A DNA stretch of 64,000 nucleotides from Brenneria izbisi (lineage in GTDB: Bacteria; Pseudomonadota; Gammaproteobacteria; Enterobacterales; Enterobacteriaceae), in assembly GCF_025840185.1 (NCBI RefSeq), contig NZ_JAMPJU010000001.1, forward strand, positions 496,001-560,000, in the 5' to 3' direction. Positions 8,554 through 18,338 of the stretch are shown piece by piece. The notes under the pieces are model-generated. The model was not told the DNA's origin. It made no database searches and worked only from the letters and a program-made list of their open reading frames with translations. Position 1 is the first letter of the stretch, and each line of letters begins with the position of its first letter. The translations under genes and the position numbers were made by a program.

Positions 8554-9675
8554 TCAGCATTCCTTGAGAATCTCCCGTAACGCATCGCCATATAGATTAT
8601 TGCGCCAGCCGGAAAGCATTTCTGGTACAGTGTCCTGCGCGATTAATTTCCAGTGCCAGTTAAGCACCCGGTTGATCTGGCGCCGTGAGGCCAACAGTTC
8701 AGCCGATAATCCGCTGCTCTCGCTGTAGCGTTGCACCATTGCTTTAATATCCTTAAAAGCTTTCTTATAGCCGGGGTAATCAATCAGGTTGATAACCGGC
8801 GGCGGGCAATCAATCTCGGCAATATCGTTGGTTTGCGCCACCAGCGCCAGCAACGTTTTACCGTGGTAACGAATTTCCGGGCCGCTCAACCCCAGCGCAT
8901 CCAATTCCCCCAATGACGACGGTAAGCACCGGGCAACCTGCAATAGATTTTCTTCCCGCACCACAAAATTTACCGCGCTGTCACGCTCACGAGCTTTACG
9001 CAAACGCCACTCAGCCAGGCGTTGCAGACAGGCCAGTTGGCGGCCTCGCAGTTGCCAGGCGTTTCCTATCTCGCGATACGCCGCTTCGGGCGTCAGAATC
9101 TCCTGCTTACGCTGACATAAAAGACGACACTCATCCCGCGCGGCGTTTGTCCACCCGGCGGCCTCGGTTTCCTCAACCAGTTTGATGGCCATCGGCAACA
9201 GATAGAACACATCCGCGGCAGCATAGTCACACTGTTTTTCACTCAGCGGACGGGCCAGCCAGTCAGTGCGTGATTCGCTTTTATCGAGCGTCACGTTCAT
9301 GTACTCAGCCACTAACGCGGCGAAACCATAGGAGAGCGGTTTACCCAAAAACGCGGCCAGGATCTGGGTATCGATGAATGGCGCGGGAGACAGATCAAAG
9401 GCGTTGAAAAACACCTCCAGATCCTCACTGCCGGCGTGCAAAAACTTGGTGACCCGCTCATCACGCAACAACGCCTGAAAAGGCTGCCAGTCGGTGATCG
9501 TCAGCGGATCGATAAGCGAAAGCTGTTCGCCATCATACAATTGAATCAACCCTAACTGGGGATAGTACGTTCTCGTTCTGACGAACTCAGTATCTAACGC
9601 AATCTGTTGATGCTGACGCGCCTGTGTGCAAACCTGTTTTAATCCGATATCGGTGGTGATCAACTGATAATTCAA
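8554..9675 (-). CDS. rnd: Ribonuclease D
   Basis: A DEDD-family 3'-5' exoribonuclease trimming tRNA precursors. Exonuclease motif I is LDTEFVRTRTYYP, motif II HAGSEDLEVF and motif III CDYAAADVFYL; two HRDC domains fill the C-terminal half. The track of homology to E. coli starts at LNYQLITTD, whose first codon here is TTG (9673-9675), and E. coli rnd is known to use UUG. AAGAGA lies upstream, preceded by a U-rich ACTTTTTAT, which in E. coli is needed for expression. That start gives 373 residues. An upstream extension is possible but unlike homologues. Confidence 0.94.
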   Translation of the reverse strand: MNYQLITTDIGLKQVCTQARQHQQIALDTEFVRTRTYYPQLGLIQLYDGEQLSLIDPLTITDWQPFQALLRDERVTKFLHAGSEDLEVFFNAFDLSPAPFIDTQILAAFLGKPLSYGFAALVAEYMNVTLDKSESRTDWLARPLSEKQCDYAAADVFYLLPMAIKLVEETEAAGWTNAARDECRLLCQRKQEILTPEAAYREIGNAWQLRGRQLACLQRLAEWRLRKARERDSAVNFVVREENLLQVARCLPSSLGELDALGLSGPEIRYHGKTLLALVAQTNDIAEIDCPPPVINLIDYPGYKKAFKDIKAMVQRYSESSGLSAELLASRRQINRVLNWHWKLIAQDTVPEMLSGWRNNLYGDALREILKEC

Positions 9676-9867
9676 AACATCATTCTCTTGATTGCTGATT
9701 AATATAAAAAGTAACGCCGGACACACCGGCGTAAAGAGGTTAATCGGGCCTGAAAACGCTGTTGCGGATGTGGTTTTCCCCTCAACCGCGCCATGACGAT
9801 AGCCATGATAACGTGTCCTGTCGGCTTCTGGCAGACGATTTATTGATAAATCATCATCCGCACGGAA

Positions 9868-11556
9868 CTAGGCGTTAACCACCTTTGCTGACTGAGGTTG
9901 AGCGTCGCGCAACTCTCGGCGCAAAATTTTCCCGACGTTTGATTTGGGTAAATCATCACAAAATTCAATTTCTTTCGGCACTTTATAGCCAGTAAGGTTG
10001 CGGCGACAATGCGTAATTAACTCTTCTTTGGTTAATGTCGGGTCGCGGCGCACCACAAACGCTTTCACCGCCTCACCCGATAATTCGCTGGGTATTCCCA
10101 CTACCGCGGATTCGGAAACCTTTGGATGACGAGTCAGCACATCTTCAATTTCAGTGGGGTAAACATTAAAGCCGGATACCAGGATCATATCCTTCTTACG
10201 GTCAATAATGCGCAGAAAGCCTTGTTCATCAGACGTGACAATGTCACCCGTTGCCAGCCAACCATCTTTAAGGACTTCATCGGTTGCTGCGGGTTGCTGC
10301 CAATAACCCAGCATTACCTGCGGACCACGGACCCATAGCTCACCGGATTCGCCGGGAGCGACATCATTGCCATTATCATCAATGATGCGCACATCGGTGG
10401 AAGGAACCGGTAATCCGATGCTGCCATTATACGAGGTCATATCATAGGGATTGCCTGATACCAATGGCGAACTTTCCGTCAACCCATAACCTTCCAGCAG
10501 ATGTTTACCCGTAAGCTTTTCCCAACGTTCGGCAACCGCCTGCTGTACCGACGCTCCACCGCCGACAGACAATCGCAACGTGGAAAAATCGAGTTCGCTA
10601 AATGCATTGTTGTTCAGCAAGGCATTGAATAGCGTGTTCACCCCGGTAATGGTGGTAAACGGATACTGGCTCAACTCCTTGACCACCGCCGGAATATCAC
10701 GAGGATTGGTGATCAGCAGATTTTTTCCGCCTCGTTCAAGAAACAGCAGACAATTCACAGTCAACGCGAAAATGTGATACAGCGGCAATGCCGTCACCAC
10801 CAGTTCTTGTCCTTCCCGCAGGACGGGGCCGTAAGCCGCTTTACACTGTTCAAGATTCGCCTGCATATTGCGATGGGTCAACATCGCGCCTTTGGCAACG
10901 CCCGTCGTGCCGCCGGTGTATTGCAAAAATGCCAAATCGGTATTGATGATCTCGGGCTTCACATATTGCAGGCGTCGTCCTTCCTGCATGACCCGACGAA
11001 ACGAAATCGCATCCGGCAGATGATATTTCGGCACCAACCGCTTGATATATTTGACGACAAAATTTACCAGCGTGCCTTTGGCGGTAGAAAGCTGATCCCC
11101 CATGCGAGTCAGAATAACGTGCTTTACTGACGTATTCGCCACCACCTTTTCCAGTGTATGCGCGAAATTGGACACGATAACGATGGCGCTGGCTCCGCTG
11201 TCTTTCAGTTGATACTCCAGTTCCCGCGGGGTATACAGCGGATTCACATTCACCGCCACCATCCCTGCCCGCAGTACGCCAAACAATGCCACCGGATACT
11301 GCAACAGATTGGGCATCATTAAGGCAACACGGTCGCCCTTCTTCAGACCAAGCCGGTTTTGCAGATAGGCGGCAAAGGCCCGGCTACGCTCTTCCAGCTT
11401 GCGGAATGTCATCACCTCACCCATGTTGATGAATGCGGTCTGATCGGCATAGCGCGTTATCGTGCTTTCAAACATGTCGATTAGTGAGGTAAAACGATCC
11501 GGGTCGATTTCCGCGGGTACCGAGGCCGGATAGCGAGACAGCCAGATTTTGTCCAA
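9868..11556 (-). CDS. fadD: Long-chain-fatty-acid--CoA ligase FadD
   Basis: Acyl-CoA synthetase that activates exogenous long-chain fatty acids at the inner membrane before beta-oxidation. The AMP-binding motif [16 protein letters not shown], the LLEGYGLTE block and the C-terminal signature [20 protein letters not shown] are all present. I place the start at TTG 11554-11556: GGGAG lies 7 bases upstream and the resulting [14 protein letters not shown] aligns with the E. coli N-terminus, giving 562 residues. The alternative ATG at 11589 would add 11 residues. fadR, its expected regulator, is in this window; I did not find an unambiguous FadR box in the upstream region 11590-11700. Confidence 0.95.
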   Translation of the reverse strand: MDKIWLSRYPASVPAEIDPDRFTSLIDMFESTITRYADQTAFINMGEVMTFRKLEERSRAFAAYLQNRLGLKKGDRVALMMPNLLQYPVALFGVLRAGMVAVNVNPLYTPRELEYQLKDSGASAIVIVSNFAHTLEKVVANTSVKHVILTRMGDQLSTAKGTLVNFVVKYIKRLVPKYHLPDAISFRRVMQEGRRLQYVKPEIINTDLAFLQYTGGTTGVAKGAMLTHRNMQANLEQCKAAYGPVLREGQELVVTALPLYHIFALTVNCLLFLERGGKNLLITNPRDIPAVVKELSQYPFTTITGVNTLFNALLNNNAFSELDFSTLRLSVGGGASVQQAVAERWEKLTGKHLLEGYGLTESSPLVSGNPYDMTSYNGSIGLPVPSTDVRIIDDNGNDVAPGESGELWVRGPQVMLGYWQQPAATDEVLKDGWLATGDIVTSDEQGFLRIIDRKKDMILVSGFNVYPTEIEDVLTRHPKVSESAVVGIPSELSGEAVKAFVVRRDPTLTKEELITHCRRNLTGYKVPKEIEFCDDLPKSNVGKILRRELRDAQPQSAKVVNA

Positions 11557-11707
11557 GACGTCACTCCCAAGATATTTTTTTAGTGGCATCGCATGGACCT
11601 CGGCATTGAGCGTTAATTAACATTATTTTAACTAAAATAATCATTTAATTAACAGTTAATATCCAGGTTGCGAAGCCGATCACTGATTTGATGTTAGTCA
11701 TTAGTTC

Positions 11708-11741
11708 AAAAAAAATCAGGCAACCTAAGTCGCCTGAATTT
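11708..11741 (-). terminator. Terminator after yeaY
   Basis: On the minus strand TTCAGGC pairs with GCCTGA(T) across a 10-base loop and is followed by an uninterrupted T-run. It ends yeaY transcription before fadD. Confidence 0.8.
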
Positions 11742-11759
11742 CTTCATCTGCAACAGTGT

Positions 11760-12374
11760 TTATTCTGTTACAACATTCTCAACTTGCGCAGGACCATACC
11801 AACCGCCGCCGAATCCCCATCCTGGCCCCCAGCCGTGACCATAGCGAGCGTCCCATCCCCACGGGCCATAAGCGCCGGGCGGCATGACGACCCGCTGCAC
11901 AACATTCCAACGTTTGTATCCCTGCGCGTCCACCACGACAAAACGATACGGTTTGTCGCCGATAGCGCCTTGCTCCGATCCCGTAATAGGGCCGACGACA
12001 GTCACTAATTGATTCTGAAAATCGATCGGCTCCAGGAAACGATTCACATAGGCAATAAAGCGCCCCTCGGAAGGCATATCCAGTTGAGGTCTGGCGCCGC
12101 TGTCAAGCGGCAGGCTGGCGATTTCCAATCGGGTTCGGTTAACCTCATTGCGGATACTCACTACCCGGCCCCCCAAACGCGCCTCCTGACCGACATACAA
12201 TTGCGGCGCATTCATTACCCGCACAAGATCGTCTTGTGGCGTGGGGGACGTTCCCTTTATCGCATCAGGCACACTGACGCAGCCAGACAGCAGCAACACA
12301 GCGGCAACGGCAAGACCGCGCACGGCCTGCGCTGACAGGTTGTGAGGCTTCACATGCCTTGAAATCGTTACCAT
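11760..12374 (-). CDS. yeaY: Outer membrane lipoprotein, Slp family (YeaY)
   Basis: 204 residues with a lipoprotein signal peptide: a positively charged, unusually long n-region, hydrophobic AVAAVLLL and lipobox LSGC. After the Cys it matches remembered YeaY ([34 protein letters not shown]). The C-terminus is Gly/Trp/Tyr-rich ([20 protein letters not shown]). I chose ATG 12372-12374, preceded by AGAAGGGG, over the TTG six codons upstream. The Slp family is starvation-inducible in E. coli; the molecular role is unknown. The order fadD-yeaY-tsaB is as in E. coli. Confidence 0.92.
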   Translation of the reverse strand: MVTISRHVKPHNLSAQAVRGLAVAAVLLLSGCVSVPDAIKGTSPTPQDDLVRVMNAPQLYVGQEARLGGRVVSIRNEVNRTRLEIASLPLDSGARPQLDMPSEGRFIAYVNRFLEPIDFQNQLVTVVGPITGSEQGAIGDKPYRFVVVDAQGYKRWNVVQRVVMPPGAYGPWGWDARYGHGWGPGWGFGGGWYGPAQVENVVTE

Positions 12375-12498
12375 CACATGCCCCTTCTTCAATGTCCGTT
12401 CATTAGACTATATCGCATCGAATAAGTTGCTGTTTTCTTCTGACCAGGCCCCTTCGGGATGTGGAACGCGGCGACTGAAGTCTCAGCGAAGACGGGCC

Positions 12499-13197
12499 TC
12501 AGCGTCCCGGCAGTTTTTTCCAGGCCACGTCGTTACGCAGATACCGCGGCTGGGCCAGTTCAACGCTCACGGCTTGTCCGGCCTGCCATTGCCGGTACGC
12601 CAGCGGCAACATGTCCTCGGCCCGAGGTAACAGCATGTCGCCATCCCGCAGGATCAACGCGGCATGATCCACCAGATCGGGATAGGTTTGCCAGCCTGTT
12701 CCCGCCGTCGCCCATTCGCCTTGCAACGCAGCCGTCAGCGTTTGCGCCTGCAAGGGGGTCAGGACGGTCTCAGAAGCGTCACCCTGCCAGACGCCATCAG
12801 CGTTACGCAGATATTGCGCCCAGTAGACTTCCCCCATCCGGGCATCAATGGCGGCTAACACCTGAGCGGCATTAATCCGACGAAATGCGCCCTGCGCCAG
12901 CGTCGCCAGCGTGGAAACGCCGATCATCGGCAGTTCCGCGCCCAACGCCAGCCCTTGAGCGATACCGATGCCGATCCGCACGCCAGTAAAACTGCCCGGC
13001 CCCTGACCAAACGCCACCGCATCCAGTTCACCAAGCGTGAGGCCACTCTCGGCCAACACCTGTTGAACCATCGGCAGCACACGCTGAGTATGCTCTCTGG
13101 GACAAACCTCAAATAAAGAATGAATTTCACCATCATTCCAGAGCGCGACGGAACAGGCTTCCGTCGCAGTATCAAGCGCTAGAATTCGCGTAGACAT
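12499..13197 (-). CDS. tsaB: tRNA threonylcarbamoyladenosine biosynthesis protein TsaB
   Basis: 232 residues (E. coli YeaZ/TsaB has 231). The ASKHA-fold N-terminus [16 protein letters not shown] and the block [14 protein letters not shown] are diagnostic. TsaB is the catalytically inactive partner that dimerises with TsaD and works with TsaE and TsaC to make t6A37 in ANN-decoding tRNAs. It lies directly upstream of yeaY, as in E. coli. Confidence 0.96.
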   Translation of the reverse strand: MSTRILALDTATEACSVALWNDGEIHSLFEVCPREHTQRVLPMVQQVLAESGLTLGELDAVAFGQGPGSFTGVRIGIGIAQGLALGAELPMIGVSTLATLAQGAFRRINAAQVLAAIDARMGEVYWAQYLRNADGVWQGDASETVLTPLQAQTLTAALQGEWATAGTGWQTYPDLVDHAALILRDGDMLLPRAEDMLPLAYRQWQAGQAVSVELAQPRYLRNDVAWKKLPGR

Positions 13198-13302
13198 GCC
13201 AACCTCAGGCGGGGTAAATAAATCTTAACGGCGCGCATAATAGCATATCCCCCGCTAGCGACGTCACCTTTCAGACCCTTGTTCCGTCACTCATCAGGTC
13301 AG

Positions 13303-15222
13303 TTACGCCTTGCGGGTAAGAAACTCAATGGCCTGCGCCATCTCTCGGGTACGGGGAGCGGGCGGCAAGCTGTTAAGGAAAACCTCGCCATACGGACGCA
13401 TCACCAGGCGGCTATCGCAAATCACCAGCACACCGCGATCATCCGTGTCGCGGATCAGACGACCAACCCCTTGTTTTAATGTGATCACCGCGTCAGGCAG
13501 TTGTACGTCATCAAACGGTTCGCCGCCACGCAGACGACAATCTTCGATACGCGCTTTCAATAACGGATCGTCAGGCGAAGTAAAGGGTAATTTATCGATG
13601 ATCACGCAGGACAGCGCGTCGCCGCGCACGTCCACGCCTTCCCAGAAACTGCTGGTCGCCACCAGCAACGCATTCCCCGCCGACACAAACTGAGACAGCA
13701 ACTGCGCTTTGCCGGTTTCTCCCTGCAACAGAACGGGCAAGGTCAGGGTGGCGCGAAACTCGGCGGCCAGGTCGCGCATCATTTGATGCGAGGTGCACAG
13801 CATAAAACAGCGTCCCTGATTAGCTTCAATCAATGGCCGCAATAGACCTGCCAGCTTACGCGCCGCACCCGGCTGATTGGTTTGCGGCAGATAACGCGGC
13901 ACACAAAGCAACGCTTGACTTGCATAGTCGAACGGGCTGGGCAGCAGCAGCGTATTGGCTGCGTCCAGCCCCAAACGCTCGGTAAAATGTGTCAGCTGTT
14001 CATTAACGGAGAGCGTCGCGGAAGTAAATATCCAGGCCGCAGGCTTTTCTTTCATCAACTCCCGAAAGCGATCGGCAACGGACAGCGGCGTCAACGCCAA
14101 CACAAAATGGCGGGAATTGCACTCATACCAGTAGCTGTAACCTGGCTGCTGCACATCGCGCAGGCGTTGCAGACGACTGCGGTATAGGGTGGCGCGCTCA
14201 AAGGCCGCATCAAGCAGCGCAGAGCGTCCCAACGACAGTTTGGCGACGTCATAACACAGTTCCAGCGCATCATCCAACAGCACCAGCGCACGCTGAAGAT
14301 GGGGTTGGCCGAGCACATCGCGCAGGTTGCCGCGAAAACCGGGATCGCCAAGCGCCAATCGAAAATCCTGCGTACTCTGGCTCAGGCGATCGGCGCTTTT
14401 CTGGAGTTGCTGCGCGTCCCGCACTTCCGTGCGATAGGCGATGATGATGTCTTTTGCCAAATCCAGCAGTTGGCGGCTGGAAAGCTGCTGACCAAAATAC
14501 TGGCTGGCGATATCCGGGATCTGATGGGCTTCATCGAAAATGACCACCTCGCTTTCTGGGATCAATTCGGCAAACCCGCTCTCTTTAACCACCATATCCG
14601 CCAGATAAAGATGGTGATTCACCACCACGATATCTGCATCCATCGCTTTGCGGCGCGCTTTTACCACAAAGCAGTCTTTGTAATGCGGGCAGTCGCTGCC
14701 CAGACAGTTATCGTTGGTGCTGGTTACCAGCGGCCAGATTTGACTGTCTTCCGCCACGCCGTCACAGGTCGCGATATCACCTTCCGTGGTTGCAGAAGAC
14801 CAGCCGCGCAAGCGGACCAACTCGCTGAGCAGTTCCGCGGACAACTCTCCGCCCGCCAGCGATTGCTGTTCGAGTCGTTCGATGCAAAGGTAATTGGAAC
14901 GGCCTTTCAGCAGCGCCAGTTTGCCCTGGTATTTCAGCGCCTTGGCCACCGTGGGCAAATCCCGACTGTAAAGCTGATCCTGAAGGGCTTTCGAACCGGT
15001 CGAAATAATGACTTTTTTATCCGAACGCAATGCAGGGGCCAGATAAGCGTAAGTTTTCCCGGTGCCGGTTCCCGCTTCCACCACCAGCGCCTGTTTGCCG
15101 TGGATGGCCTGAACCACCGCTTGCGCCATTTGTCGTTGCGGCTCACGCGGTTTGAATCCGCTAATCGCCCTGGCTAACGCCCCATCGGTGGCAAAATCAT
15201 CTATTACACGATCACTTATCAC
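13303..15222 (-). CDS. yoaA: DinG-family ATP-dependent helicase YoaA
   Basis: XPD/DinG-type superfamily 2 helicase of 639 residues. Walker A is EAGTGTGKTYAYLAP, the DEAH box is VIFDEAHQIPDIASQ, and the cysteines in CDGVAEDS, NDNCLGSDC and YKDC look like the ligands of the 4Fe-4S cluster. Motif VI is KQGVGRLIRD. In E. coli YoaA acts with HolC of DNA polymerase III in repair of stalled or damaged replication intermediates. The start codon is GTG at 15220-15222. Divergent from yoaB. Confidence 0.95.
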   Translation of the reverse strand: MISDRVIDDFATDGALARAISGFKPREPQRQMAQAVVQAIHGKQALVVEAGTGTGKTYAYLAPALRSDKKVIISTGSKALQDQLYSRDLPTVAKALKYQGKLALLKGRSNYLCIERLEQQSLAGGELSAELLSELVRLRGWSSATTEGDIATCDGVAEDSQIWPLVTSTNDNCLGSDCPHYKDCFVVKARRKAMDADIVVVNHHLYLADMVVKESGFAELIPESEVVIFDEAHQIPDIASQYFGQQLSSRQLLDLAKDIIIAYRTEVRDAQQLQKSADRLSQSTQDFRLALGDPGFRGNLRDVLGQPHLQRALVLLDDALELCYDVAKLSLGRSALLDAAFERATLYRSRLQRLRDVQQPGYSYWYECNSRHFVLALTPLSVADRFRELMKEKPAAWIFTSATLSVNEQLTHFTERLGLDAANTLLLPSPFDYASQALLCVPRYLPQTNQPGAARKLAGLLRPLIEANQGRCFMLCTSHQMMRDLAAEFRATLTLPVLLQGETGKAQLLSQFVSAGNALLVATSSFWEGVDVRGDALSCVIIDKLPFTSPDDPLLKARIEDCRLRGGEPFDDVQLPDAVITLKQGVGRLIRDTDDRGVLVICDSRLVMRPYGEVFLNSLPPAPRTREMAQAIEFLTRKA

Positions 15223-15410
15223 GCTGTCTCTCTTAGTCGGGTTCGGACTGCCAGCGTTATCCAGTGACGCCGCCGGACCGATTATGCCAATACTCCGCCA
15301 CTCTCGCTACCACCCTATCTCCACCTGCTCTGCCCGCAAGAGATTCATAACGCAAAAGAGTATGTTACGCTTAGCGCCGCTATTTACCCCAAGATGGAGA
15401 GAATATCCTT

Positions 15411-15755
15411 ATGTCAATTCAGAGAATCGATCCTGATGAGCGCTGGTCCGACGCCATTATTCATAACAACACGCTGTATTACACCAGCGTGCCGGAGAAT
15501 CTGAATGACGGGGCGCAAGCGCAGACTGAAAATGCGTTGGCCGCACTGGATGCGATCCTGCAACGAGCGGGAACGGATAAAAGCCGACTGTTGGATGTCA
15601 CGATTTTTTTGGCCGACGCCGACGATTTCGCCGCCATGAACGCCGCATGGGATGCCTGGGTGGTGTCAGGCAGCGCGCCGGTGCGCTGCACTGTTCAGGC
15701 CAAACTGATGAATCCGAAATTCAAAATCGAAATAAAAGCCATCGCCGCGATATAA
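15411..15755 (+). CDS. yoaB: RidA/YjgF family protein YoaB
   Basis: 114 residues of the RidA family. It carries TVQAKLMNPKFKIEIKAIAA at the C-terminus, with the family arginine in APVRCTVQAKL. Family members are trimeric and hydrolyse reactive enamine/imine intermediates of amino acid metabolism; the specific substrate of YoaB is not established. ATG 15411 is preceded by GGAGAG. Divergent from yoaA and convergent with yoaH. Confidence 0.93.
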   Translation: MSIQRIDPDERWSDAIIHNNTLYYTSVPENLNDGAQAQTENALAALDAILQRAGTDKSRLLDVTIFLADADDFAAMNAAWDAWVVSGSAPVRCTVQAKLMNPKFKIEIKAIAAI

Positions 15756-15791
15756 CTTTACGCTGGCGTCATCTCAGAGGAGGAACGTCAC

Positions 15792-16034
15792 TCAGTGTTC
15801 TTCCTCTGCCTCACCATCGTCAAACGTGCCTTGGTCGTCATCCTCACGATTATCCTGATCGTCTTCATCGTCAAACATTGCGGTGACACTGTCACCTTGA
15901 TGTGTGGCGCGAATTTCTGCGGCGACCATCGCAATCGCCTGACCACTGCTTAACCCCTGTGACATTAGTTCCTGAATACGTTCTACCGCTGCTTGCTGCT
16001 GTTGATGCGTCAGCGCGGGCATACCTGCAATCAT
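15792..16034 (-). CDS. yoaH: YoaH family protein with extended acidic tail
   Basis: 80 residues. The N-terminal part ([20 protein letters not shown] followed by [20 protein letters not shown]) is clearly YoaH. The E. coli protein ends shortly after at about 59 residues with an acidic FEDEDE. Here the acidic segment continues for some 28 residues almost wholly of Asp, Glu, Asn and Gln. The function is unknown. The start is ATG 16032-16034 with AGGA upstream; an upstream in-frame extension lacks homology. Divergent from pabB. Confidence 0.9.
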   Translation of the reverse strand: MIAGMPALTHQQQQAAVERIQELMSQGLSSGQAIAMVAAEIRATHQGDSVTAMFDDEDDQDNREDDDQGTFDDGEAEEEH

Positions 16035-16172
16035 GATAAATTCCTGCTTATCAACCTGGCACGTATCATCGCATGCTCTCCCGGTCATACACCAGCAGTT
16101 ATGGTTTGTGATACGCTAGCCGATCTGAATCGTCAAACAGACAACATACAAAATAAACATCACCTGCCAAGC

Positions 16173-17600
16173 ATGAAATTATACGACCACACCGCCTCAG
16201 GCATGTCCTGCGTCTATCACTCGTTACCCTATCAGCCGGATGCGTTGCTAAAACGTTTTGCGCCTTTTTCTCAACAGCCGTGGGCCATGTTATTACATTC
16301 AGGATTTGCCGATCACCCGCACAATCGCTTCGATATCATGGTCGCCGATCCGCGGGTAACACTCATCACTCGCGGTGAGAAAACGGCGATAACCCGCGAC
16401 GGGAATACGCAAATGGCGGCTGGCGATCCGTTCACGCTGTTACAGCAAGAACTGGATGAGCTCGGCATCGCCGCGCCAGCGCATCCTGACTTTCCGTTTC
16501 AGGGCGGCGCGCTCGGCTTGTTCGGTTACGATTTGGGGCGTCGCATTGAGACTTTGCCCATGCAGGCGGAACGAGATATTGATTTACCGGATATGGCGCT
16601 CGGCCTGTATGACTGGGCTTTGATCGCGGATCATCAGCATCAGACGTTAACCCTGGTCGTCCAGGGCTCGCTTCAGCAACGGCTTGACTGGTTATCCGCC
16701 CCGCCCGCCGCCAATAATCGGACAGATTTTCGACTCAATAGCCCCTGGCTTGCCAATCTGTCCCGCGAGGAGTATGGCGAGCGATTTCGCAAAATACAGG
16801 ATTATCTGCTGGCGGGAGACTGCTATCAGGTTAATCTGGCGCAACGCTTCAGCGCGGAATATGACGGGGATGAATGGCAGGCATTTCTGCGCCTGTCGGC
16901 GGGCAATCAGGCTCCGTTTTCCGCCTTCATCCGCCTGCCCGAAAATACGGTGCTCAGTGTCTCTCCCGAACGATTTCTGTGGCTGGCGGAGAACCGTATC
17001 CAGACCCGCCCGATTAAAGGTACGCTGCCGCGACTGGCCGATAAAAATGCGGATGACTTGCAGGCCGAACGATTGGCCCGCTCGGATAAGGATCGCGCCG
17101 AAAACCTGATGATCGTGGATTTATTGCGTAACGACATTGGCCGCGTCGCCGAACCGGGCAGCGTTCACGTACCGGAACTGTTCGTCGTGGAGCCTTTCCC
17201 GGCTGTCCACCATCTGGTCAGTACGATTGAAGCGAGACTTCCTGACTCGTGTCCTGCCACCGCGTTACTGCGCGCCTGTTTCCCCGGCGGTTCCATCACC
17301 GGCGCGCCCAAAATTCGGGCGATGCAAATCATTGAAGAACTGGAACCGCAACGACGCAATGCCTACTGCGGCAGTATTGGTTATCTTAGTGTCTGCGGCA
17401 CCATGGATACCAGCATCGCCATCCGCACTTTATTAACTGAACAGGGAAAAATTTACTGCTGGGCAGGCGGCGGTATTGTGGCGGATAGTCAGGAACAGGG
17501 CGAATATCAGGAAACGTTTGATAAAGTTGGCCGCATTTTACCCTTATTGGATCCTCAGCCAGACGAGCAGGTAGAAAGCCGTGACCCATTCAGCCATTAG
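16173..17600 (+). CDS. pabB: Aminodeoxychorismate synthase component I
   Basis: Chorismate-binding enzyme of 475 residues from ATG 16173. With PabA it makes 4-amino-4-deoxychorismate for folate. Conserved blocks include GGALGLFGYDLGRR, GDCYQVNLAQRF, SPERF, the lysine motif TRPIKGTLPR, DRAENLMIVDLLRNDIGRV and FPGGSITGAPK. The frame is open back to 15993, but that extension overlaps yoaH and is unlike PabB. ATG 16203 is a second possible start, and neither candidate has a strong ribosome-binding site. The stop overlaps nudL by 20 bp, so the two are probably cotranscribed. Confidence 0.93.
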   Translation: MKLYDHTASGMSCVYHSLPYQPDALLKRFAPFSQQPWAMLLHSGFADHPHNRFDIMVADPRVTLITRGEKTAITRDGNTQMAAGDPFTLLQQELDELGIAAPAHPDFPFQGGALGLFGYDLGRRIETLPMQAERDIDLPDMALGLYDWALIADHQHQTLTLVVQGSLQQRLDWLSAPPAANNRTDFRLNSPWLANLSREEYGERFRKIQDYLLAGDCYQVNLAQRFSAEYDGDEWQAFLRLSAGNQAPFSAFIRLPENTVLSVSPERFLWLAENRIQTRPIKGTLPRLADKNADDLQAERLARSDKDRAENLMIVDLLRNDIGRVAEPGSVHVPELFVVEPFPAVHHLVSTIEARLPDSCPATALLRACFPGGSITGAPKIRAMQIIEELEPQRRNAYCGSIGYLSVCGTMDTSIAIRTLLTEQGKIYCWAGGGIVADSQEQGEYQETFDKVGRILPLLDPQPDEQVESRDPFSH

Positions 17601-18186
17601 CAGAACCATAGCGCCGACATCATTTGATTTGGCGGCGTTTATTACCCGTTTTCAGCTGCATGCGTTGCAGCCTCATCCTCCGGTGTATCAGCAACGAAAG
17701 GCGGCGGTACTGGTGCCGATTGTTTGCCGCGCCACCCCGACACTACTGTTGACCCGACGAGCGTCGGGTTTGCGCAAACATGCCGGTCAGGTGGCATTTC
17801 CTGGCGGCGCAGCCGACCGGGAAGATGGTTCGCTCATCGTCACGGCGCTGCGTGAAGCCCAGGAGGAAGTCGCCATCCAACCGCAGAATGTCCGGGTGCT
17901 CGGCACAATGCCGCCGGCGGACAGCGTCAGTGGGTTTCAGGTCACGCCGGTGGTGGGGCTGATCTCCGCACAGACCCGCTTTCATGCTAATGAAAGTGAA
18001 GTCGCCGAAGTGTTCGAAATGCCGCTGGCGGACGCCTTTGCGCTGGCGCGTTATTATCCGCTGGATATCGAACGGCAGGAAAAACGTCACCGCGTTTATC
18101 TTTCCTGGTATCAACAACAGTTTGTCTGGGGCTTGACCGCCGCCATCATTCGCCAACTGGCCATGCATGTCGCCAGTACGCCATAA
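17581..18186 (+). CDS. nudL: CoA pyrophosphatase, Nudix family (NudL)
   Basis: 201 residues. The coenzyme A family motif LLTRRASGLRKHAGQVAFPG precedes the Nudix box (ALREAQEEVAIQP, with the metal-binding EExxE-like core). It hydrolyses CoA or CoA esters to 3',5'-ADP and phosphopantetheines. The start is GTG 17581, inside the pabB 3' end. The order pabB-nudL-sdaA is as in E. coli. Confidence 0.92.
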   Translation: MTHSAISRTIAPTSFDLAAFITRFQLHALQPHPPVYQQRKAAVLVPIVCRATPTLLLTRRASGLRKHAGQVAFPGGAADREDGSLIVTALREAQEEVAIQPQNVRVLGTMPPADSVSGFQVTPVVGLISAQTRFHANESEVAEVFEMPLADAFALARYYPLDIERQEKRHRVYLSWYQQQFVWGLTAAIIRQLAMHVASTP

Positions 18187-18338
18187 GCGTTATTCAATGC
18201 GTTCTGCTATAAGTTCCATTGTCCGTCGGCATAAGTTTATTTCATGCGAAAAAGTGAACTCCACAATATATTCCACACTACAATAGCGCGATTTTACGCG
18301 TTTTATTCTAACCACCTGCGCTTTTTAAGGAGTTCCGC

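Noticed and set aside
11590-11700. FadR operator before fadD
   Set aside because: Looked for the expected FadR dyad; only weak partial matches, not enough to annotate.
14299-15177. 292-codon plus-strand frame
   Set aside because: Antisense to yoaA, whose helicase motifs and Fe-S cysteines are unmistakable.
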